Below the pieces are notes generated by a model. It did no database searches. It had not been told where the DNA came from and saw only the letters and a list, made by a program, of their open reading frames with translations. A stretch of DNA of 64,000 nucleotides from Onthomorpha sp937906975 (lineage in GTDB: Bacteria; Bacteroidota; Bacteroidia; Bacteroidales; P3): contig JAZLDH010000002.1 in NCBI GenBank assembly GCA_045614605.1, forward strand, positions 1 through 64,000. The letters are read 5' to 3'. Positions 58,983-64,000 of this stretch are shown piece after piece; position 1 is the first letter of the stretch, and each line of letters starts with the position of its first letter. The position numbers and the translations under genes were made by a program.

Positions 58983-60149
58983 TTATAAATCGAAGTTTAA
59001 GCCAACTCGTAATGTGTTTTTAAGAGGATTGTTGTTTAATTGCCCTGTTGCGATTAGGTAACTAATGTCTAAGCCCATTACGTTGTACTTTATTCCTGCT
59101 CCAAGTGTGAGATATTGTCTTGCTCCTTTGTTTTTGGCTTCGTAAAAGTAGCCTGCTCTTAGTGCTAAGACTTTATTGTACCAATATTCTGTACCAATAG
59201 AAAGCGAAATCTCTTGAATCTCTTCTTTAAATCCGTTTGGTGCATCGTAGAATGATTGAATTGCTCCTTGAAATACGCCTACGTTAGGGTCAAGTCCTGC
59301 ATAGATGTTGCCAAGTGTGTCATAAACAGGAGGTGTTGGTACAAGGAGTTTGTTAAAGTCCATCATGAAAGATATTTTGTTGAATTGGTCCAAATCCATT
59401 GTGTATCTACCTCCTAATCTTAGGTTGGCAGGAAGAAATTCACTGTCCATATTGTCAGAATATGATATTTTAGAACCAAGATTTGAGATTTGAAGTCCTA
59501 AAGCGTATTCAGAAGGACGCTCAGCCTTTATTGCTTTTTGATAATATACGCCTAAATCGGCTGCTCCTGCGTTAGCAGCGTGGGTTTGTGTTGTTCCAAC
59601 GTTTTGTCCTTGGGTTAGGTCGGAGCGAATGTATCGTCCTGTTAAAGATATTGCGAAGTTTTCATTCAGTTTCATTGTGTAGGCTAAATCCATCGCAAAT
59701 TCGTTTGGCTTATATGTGCCGGTTGCCATTCCTTCTTGGTCAAAAAAATCAATAGCTCCAAGAGAAAAATATGTTAATGAGGCTCCTAAGGTGCTTCTTT
59801 CATTGAGTTTGTAGTAGCCTCCAAGGTATAGCAATTCTATGTCTGAAACTAATTCTCTAAGCCATGGAGAATAGGTAAAGGAAACGCCTGTTTGATTTTC
59901 CATAAAGGCTAATTTTGCTGCGTTCCAATGCACTGCGTTTGCATCTGGCGTGCTTGCTACCCCTACATCTCCCATTGCTCCACTTCTTGCATCAGGTGCT
60001 ATGATTAATAAGGGAACTCCTGTCGATACTATACGTGCTCCGTCTGTTACTTTACCTGATAGTTGGTCAATATTGTCGTTATCTAATCTTTGTGCAAAAA
60101 GATTGTTGCCAAATATAAGGATTGATAATAATAAAGCTATTCTTTTCAT
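58983..60149 (-). CDS. porV: T9SS outer-membrane protein PorV (LptO)
   Basis: PorV is a FadL-like outer-membrane barrel that receives cargo from the translocon and hands it to PorU. The 388-residue protein has a signal peptide (cleaved near residue 19, NLFAQ), then the hallmark mature N-terminus 'LLIIAPDARSGAMGDVGVA' and 'DANAVHWNAAKLAF' (about residues 47-82). A series of amphipathic strands ends in 'NTLRVGLNFDL'. It lies between porU (51 bases upstream) and ispF. Confidence 0.94.
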   Translation of the reverse strand: MKRIALLLSILIFGNNLFAQRLDNDNIDQLSGKVTDGARIVSTGVPLLIIAPDARSGAMGDVGVASTPDANAVHWNAAKLAFMENQTGVSFTYSPWLRELVSDIELLYLGGYYKLNERSTLGASLTYFSLGAIDFFDQEGMATGTYKPNEFAMDLAYTMKLNENFAISLTGRYIRSDLTQGQNVGTTQTHAANAGAADLGVYYQKAIKAERPSEYALGLQISNLGSKISYSDNMDSEFLPANLRLGGRYTMDLDQFNKISFMMDFNKLLVPTPPVYDTLGNIYAGLDPNVGVFQGAIQSFYDAPNGFKEEIQEISLSIGTEYWYNKVLALRAGYFYEAKNKGARQYLTLGAGIKYNVMGLDISYLIATGQLNNNPLKNTLRVGLNFDL

Positions 60150-60200
60150 TTGTTCTTTTTTAATTTTACAACTACTATAAACGTTGATATTTTTGATTTA

Positions 60201-63200
60201 TTATTTATTTCTGTTGAAAATAACGATTTTTTGGGTTGGAGTTGTGATTTTATCGTTTTGTGTCTTTAATTGCATTCTGCAAAAGTAAATGCCGTTTGAG
60301 AGTTTTTCGTCCCCCTCTGTTGTGCCTTCCCATGTGATTGGGCCAATGCTGTAAGTGCCAATGTAAGGTGTAATGTCCTTTTGTGTAATTAGCCTTCCGT
60401 CTTGGTTGAATATTAGTAAGGTGGCTTCTTCTACGAAGTTTGCTTGATTGTGCTCAAGGATTATTTGTGTGTTGAAAGTAAATGGATTTGGATAGTTTTT
60501 TAATTGCATCACTTCTCCGCCTTCTAAGGAATTAACTACAAAGGTTATTTGTGCATCTGAGGAGAAATTGAATATATTCCATACTTTTAGACTTAGAGTG
60601 TGTTTGCCATTTGAGAGGTTGTTGAAAGGAAAGGTTATTGTTCCTTTGTTTGGGTTTTCTGAATCTACTTCAAAGTAATCGTTTAGCACGAATGTGTTTG
60701 CTGCGTTGTCAAGTCGTGCCATTATATCGTGGCCTAATCCACTGCCAACTGTGTTAATTGCAATTTCATCACTAATTATCGCAAATAGTTTTGGGTTTTC
60801 GTCTGTGATTCCTCCGTTGATAAAGTTAGTGTCGTTTATAAATAGTTGAATATTTGGGCGAGTTTCTGTTATTATTACTGTGGTATCGATTCCTCCTATT
60901 ATGAAATCATCGCAGTATCCTGCTGCATCGGTTGTGGTGGTTTGTGCATAGTAACTCAATTTGCCTTTTCCATAGTTGTAGGCTATGTCTTTTGGCAGGG
61001 TTAGCGTGTATGTGAATTTGCCGTTTTCAACTTGTGTGATTCCTTTGTGTAGTATGTTTTTTTGTTGTTCAAATTCTATGTCGGTCTCTAAGCCTTCGTT
61101 GTCTAAGGTGTAGTAATTGCTGGCTTTGTCAAGGAGTGTGATTTCTACTTTGCCGTTAAAGTCGTGTATTATATTGTTTGCATGGTCTGTTATTTCGCCC
61201 TCTATTGTCATTTGCGAAAGGGCTTTTATTGTGTCGGTGATGTTTTGCGATAGGTCTTTGTCGTTTATTTTGGTTGTGCGTATATTGTATTGTGGCATGT
61301 CGATTCTTAGTGCGGGGTCGCCAAATAGTCCAAAGCTTCTTTCTTCTACAACGAGTGTTGTCGCATTTTTGGCTTTCATAAACATTTCTCCAAAGGTTAA
61401 GCCTTTGTTGTTTTCTTTTATTACTGCAAATCGGTGTATGTTTGTGTTGATTTCGTTTCGTGAAGGTATTTTTCTTGAAGCGGATATTAAGGCTATGCCT
61501 CCTCCGTTTTCGCTTGAAAGTATGAATTCACCGGCTGATTGTTTGTCGGTCATATCAAAACGGGTAAATTCACAGGTTGAGGTGATTACAATAGGAAGTG
61601 AGTAATAGTTATCCCAGCTTGTGATGTCGGTTATGGTGATTAGTCTTTCGCTTGATAGGTGATCTTCTGAGCCGTGGCCTACATAGTTGAATAAAAGACA
61701 GCCTTTTTTCATTCTTTGATTGATTGCTTTTGAGGCGTCAGGGTATGTGGCTCCCGCTGAGGAGGAATATTGTTTGTAGGCATCGGAATAGATTTTTTCT
61801 ACATTGAGTATAGGGTTGGTTTCTTTGATTTCGTAATAGATTGTTTCGGCATTGTCAATAAAGTATCGCTCTCCCCATGTGTCTGCATCGTCTGCTGTGA
61901 GGGTTATGTTGTTTCGCCAACTGCCAAGCAGGCCTTCTGATAGGTCTTCTTTCAAAAGGTAGCGTCTGCATTTGTTTAGTATTATGTTTGCTTCGTTTGT
62001 GTTGTTGGCTGTTATTCTTCCTATTCCTATTTTTAAGGTGTCGTTAATTCTTCCTTGTGAGTATGGCGACAAATAGCCTATTGGGTCATCGGAGGTGTAA
62101 GATGTTCCTGCGTCTATAATGGAATTGAGTGATTGGTATGTAGGAATGAAGTTGTTGTTTAAGCCTAAGATGTTTTTGTTGTCAAATGTGCCATCGCCAA
62201 ATAAGAGTAGGTTTTTTGGTGCTTTGCCTTCTTGTGAGTATTTGTTGTAAAGCATTCGCGCAAGCTCTCTTATGGCAAGGAAGTCTTTTGTCCCTGATGA
62301 AAATTCATTATAAACTTGTGTGGTTGTTGCAACATTGACTGTGATTCCATCATGCTCGCGGTGAAGTTGTGCAAGGGAGTCGGCTTGTTCTTTAAATTCT
62401 GGTGCGGTAACTATGATAAACTCAGTAGGAGGCCAAGCGTGTAGGTTTTGATTCTCTACTTTACCTTTTAATATAGGTGTAGGGAAGGCATTTGATGAGA
62501 ATATATATAATGTTCTTAGGGTGTCGTTTGGTACAATCAGTCTTAATTCGTTGTTTTCTGCTCGTTCAAAGTCTTGAATTGAAGAAATGTTGCTTTGATC
62601 TGTTACGTCCCAAATTTTTATGTTGTTTGTTCTAACGTTTTCTATTATGTAGCAAGTTTTTTTGTTTGCTTCTGTTTCTTGGTTTGAATAGATTTTTAAG
62701 GCAGTGTTGTTAAACCTTAATTTTTTTGTGTAATTAACCAAAATATAATCTAATCTGCCTTTATCAACGTTGCTGTTGCCTTGGAATTGTAAGATAAAGG
62801 TTGGCGATTCGTTAGATATATTTGTGTAAAACTCTTTTGTGCTTAATTGTGCGGCGTAATCATCATGTTTAGATGAGATATTGACTTGCCCAATCTCGTT
62901 TCCTGCGATTTTACATGTGAATCTAACAGGATTGGAGCTTTCATTTGCTAAACAAAGTGTGATTTTTGCTTGGTGTTCGGAAGAGATGCCTTGAAGAGAT
63001 AGGGGAAATGAATTTTGATTTGAAGTTATGGAAAAACTTTCTCCAAACCAATTTCTGCCAGAGCCTAAAAGATTAACTAATTCTCTTTTGTGTAGAAAGA
63101 AATCTTTTGCAAATCTGCTTTCTTCTGCGTTTTCGGTGCTTATTTGTGCTCTTTCTGTAATTCTTTTCTTTGTTCCAATTGAGCAGTCAAAGGTTATAAA

Positions 63201-63608
63201 ATATGTAGATAGGTCAGAATAGGGGTGAGATGTGAAATAAAAATTGTCATTAAACATGTCAAAATTATATTTCATTGTAGATTTTGCGTAAAACAAAACG
63301 TATTGTTCTTGTTTGTTTACATAGATTGCATTTTCTGTTAAATCGGATTTTGTGTATTTGCTATTTGTGTCGCTAATTGCGCCTTCGCAACCGCTAAATA
63401 TGGATAGATTGTCAAAATTTATTTCCTGCTCATCTACTCCTAAGGAGATGAAATCATTATATGTTAGTTTGTAAATATTATTTGATGGAATATTTACACA
63501 ATACCAATTTCCCGAAGATAAAACAGAAGAATCGGGATAATTTATTGTTTGTGCTGCACAAAAAAATACTTGAAAAAGTATCGCTGAAAGTAAAAAAAAT
63601 CTCTTCAT
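60201..63608 (-). CDS. porU: T9SS C-terminal signal peptidase/sortase PorU
   Basis: PorU, a gingipain-like (C25) cysteine enzyme on the cell surface, cuts the sorting domain off T9SS cargo and attaches the cargo to anionic LPS. The 1135-residue length is usual. A signal peptide (about 1-19) is followed by beta-rich N-terminal domains. The C25 domain starts near residue 395 with 'FIIVTAPEF' and includes 'LLFGDGTFDNKN', the catalytic His in 'LFNYVGHGSEDH' (about 640) and Cys in 'VITSTCEFTRFD' (about 680). A sorting-domain-like end ('NYPNPFTFNTQI', 'SNGIYFCRM') is kept by PorU. It begins the porU-porV-ispF series. Confidence 0.94.
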   Translation of the reverse strand: MKRFFLLSAILFQVFFCAAQTINYPDSSVLSSGNWYCVNIPSNNIYKLTYNDFISLGVDEQEINFDNLSIFSGCEGAISDTNSKYTKSDLTENAIYVNKQEQYVLFYAKSTMKYNFDMFNDNFYFTSHPYSDLSTYFITFDCSIGTKKRITERAQISTENAEESRFAKDFFLHKRELVNLLGSGRNWFGESFSITSNQNSFPLSLQGISSEHQAKITLCLANESSNPVRFTCKIAGNEIGQVNISSKHDDYAAQLSTKEFYTNISNESPTFILQFQGNSNVDKGRLDYILVNYTKKLRFNNTALKIYSNQETEANKKTCYIIENVRTNNIKIWDVTDQSNISSIQDFERAENNELRLIVPNDTLRTLYIFSSNAFPTPILKGKVENQNLHAWPPTEFIIVTAPEFKEQADSLAQLHREHDGITVNVATTTQVYNEFSSGTKDFLAIRELARMLYNKYSQEGKAPKNLLLFGDGTFDNKNILGLNNNFIPTYQSLNSIIDAGTSYTSDDPIGYLSPYSQGRINDTLKIGIGRITANNTNEANIILNKCRRYLLKEDLSEGLLGSWRNNITLTADDADTWGERYFIDNAETIYYEIKETNPILNVEKIYSDAYKQYSSSAGATYPDASKAINQRMKKGCLLFNYVGHGSEDHLSSERLITITDITSWDNYYSLPIVITSTCEFTRFDMTDKQSAGEFILSSENGGGIALISASRKIPSRNEINTNIHRFAVIKENNKGLTFGEMFMKAKNATTLVVEERSFGLFGDPALRIDMPQYNIRTTKINDKDLSQNITDTIKALSQMTIEGEITDHANNIIHDFNGKVEITLLDKASNYYTLDNEGLETDIEFEQQKNILHKGITQVENGKFTYTLTLPKDIAYNYGKGKLSYYAQTTTTDAAGYCDDFIIGGIDTTVIITETRPNIQLFINDTNFINGGITDENPKLFAIISDEIAINTVGSGLGHDIMARLDNAANTFVLNDYFEVDSENPNKGTITFPFNNLSNGKHTLSLKVWNIFNFSSDAQITFVVNSLEGGEVMQLKNYPNPFTFNTQIILEHNQANFVEEATLLIFNQDGRLITQKDITPYIGTYSIGPITWEGTTEGDEKLSNGIYFCRMQLKTQNDKITTPTQKIVIFNRNK

Positions 63609-63925
63609 AACATATTTATAACATCATTTTTTTGCTTTTATTGTATGCCCGTTTTTTCTTTGTAATATTTTTCTTTGATTTATTTTATTTTTTCTTTGAT
63701 TTAAAAAATTATTTCTTTGCTTTAATTTTCTTTTTGTTAGGAAAAATTTTCAAATTCTTTAACTTGGTGAAACATAATGAGATTTTCTCAGTATAATAGT
63801 GGACATAAATTGATAAAAAAATAAAAAAAACAAAGAAACTTTCGCTGTTTGCAATTTTTTTCGTAATATTGCCAACTCAAATTAGACTAAATTTAGAATA
63901 AAAAACGAAGAATAATTTAAAAAAT
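63609..63925. other. Divergent intergenic region with AT-rich short repeats
   Basis: The 317-base gap between porU and the right-edge gene holds a run of TTTCTTTGATTT-like units (about 63655-63740), including TCTTTGATTTATTTTATTTT as in the 18.99 kb gap. A weak promoter-like TAATATTG at 63864-63871 for the plus-strand gene differs from consensus at one base. No open reading frame was seen. Confidence 0.5.
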
Positions 63926-64000
63926 ATGAAGAAAAGAATATTGTCTCTTGTGGTATCTTTGGTGTTTGCTTGTTCGTTTGTACAAGCTCAAGATCCGCAT
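63926..64000 (+). CDS. Start of a secreted protein gene (cut by window end)
   Basis: Only 25 codons are visible. They encode a standard signal peptide (basic start MKKRIL, a hydrophobic core, cleavage expected after FVQAQ). The body of the protein lies beyond the window, so no function can be assigned. It diverges from porU. Confidence 0.6.
   Translation, partial: MKKRILSLVVSLVFACSFVQAQDPH

Noticed and set aside
61117..61605. 162-codon plus-strand frame inside porU
   Set aside because: It is antisense to the C25 domain of porU; the frame stays open because of codon composition.
1..64000. tRNA, rRNA or transposase genes
   Set aside because: No cloverleaf-like or rRNA segment and no transposase, integrase or phage structural gene was seen on either strand.

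Overview
This is an AT-rich chromosomal segment from a member of the Bacteroidota, most likely an anaerobic or commensal Bacteroidales-like lineage. The evidence is as follows. Promoters follow the TAnnTTTG pattern of this phylum and there are no recognisable Shine-Dalgarno sites. LpxC and FabZ are fused. rpmG is followed by a DUF4295 gene and ftsY. A PorU-PorV type IX secretion (T9SS) pair, a PorP/SprF homologue and a protein with a T9SS C-terminal sorting domain are present. The sdhCAB set has the Bacteroidota trimeric layout. No rRNA, tRNA, CRISPR array, transposase or prophage was seen. Most of the window is housekeeping core.

Layout. 0-5 kb: the end of a lipoprotein gene, a 550-base repeat-bearing gap, a NUDIX gene and pyrE starting head to head, an SRPBCC protein and a secreted TPR/beta-propeller protein. 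4.6-10.9 kb (minus): ABC exporter, purB, CpsB-type PHP phosphatase, rpe and a DEAD-box helicase. 11-19 kb (plus): pdxJ, AspT-family transporter, U32 peptidase/RlhA-like protein, then sdhC-sdhA-sdhB closed by a strong terminator. 19-28 kb (plus): Wzz-like and O-antigen ligase/polymerase-like genes, secA, the rpsF-rpsR-rplI operon, a SpoU methyltransferase and an alpha/beta hydrolase. 28-32 kb (minus): a TIGR02757 protein and a NagZ-like/beta-lactamase-like fusion. 32-41.6 kb (plus): M17 aminopeptidase, pdxA, ligA, mtaB, a lipoprotein, a PorP/SprF protein and a PorE-like protein. 41.6-47.6 kb (minus): a Fic gene between two copies of one terminator, a 600-base repeat-rich gap, rimO, a small beta-barrel protein, ftsY, DUF4295, rpmG and a secreted protein. 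47.8-50 kb (plus): lpxC/fabZ and lpxA. 50-63.6 kb (minus): a DprA-like protein with a RecQ helicase-phosphoribosyltransferase fusion, an SDR, a secreted protein, parE, an M6-protease-like N-terminal fragment, a T9SS cargo protein, then porU-porV-ispF. A secreted protein gene begins at the right edge.

Themes. Several genes serve the cell envelope. LpxC/FabZ and LpxA make lipid A. The Wzz-like and ligase/polymerase-like proteins build surface polysaccharide. PorU and PorV process and receive T9SS cargo, which in this phylum is attached to anionic lipopolysaccharide, and one cargo protein lies beside them.

The most interesting signals are four. (1) The RecQ-PRTase plus DprA-like two-gene module (50.0-53.2 kb) is a candidate anti-phage or toxin-antitoxin system. 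(2) A family of roughly 21-base AT-rich repeats with a CCTAAG(G/A)A core recurs in gaps between genes, and four copies sit in frame inside the U32 gene as a heptapeptide repeat. (3) A roughly 180-base imperfect dispersed repeat occurs in opposite orientations at 0.77-0.95 kb and 43.15-43.33 kb. (4) The Fic gene is flanked by near-identical terminator-containing direct repeats.
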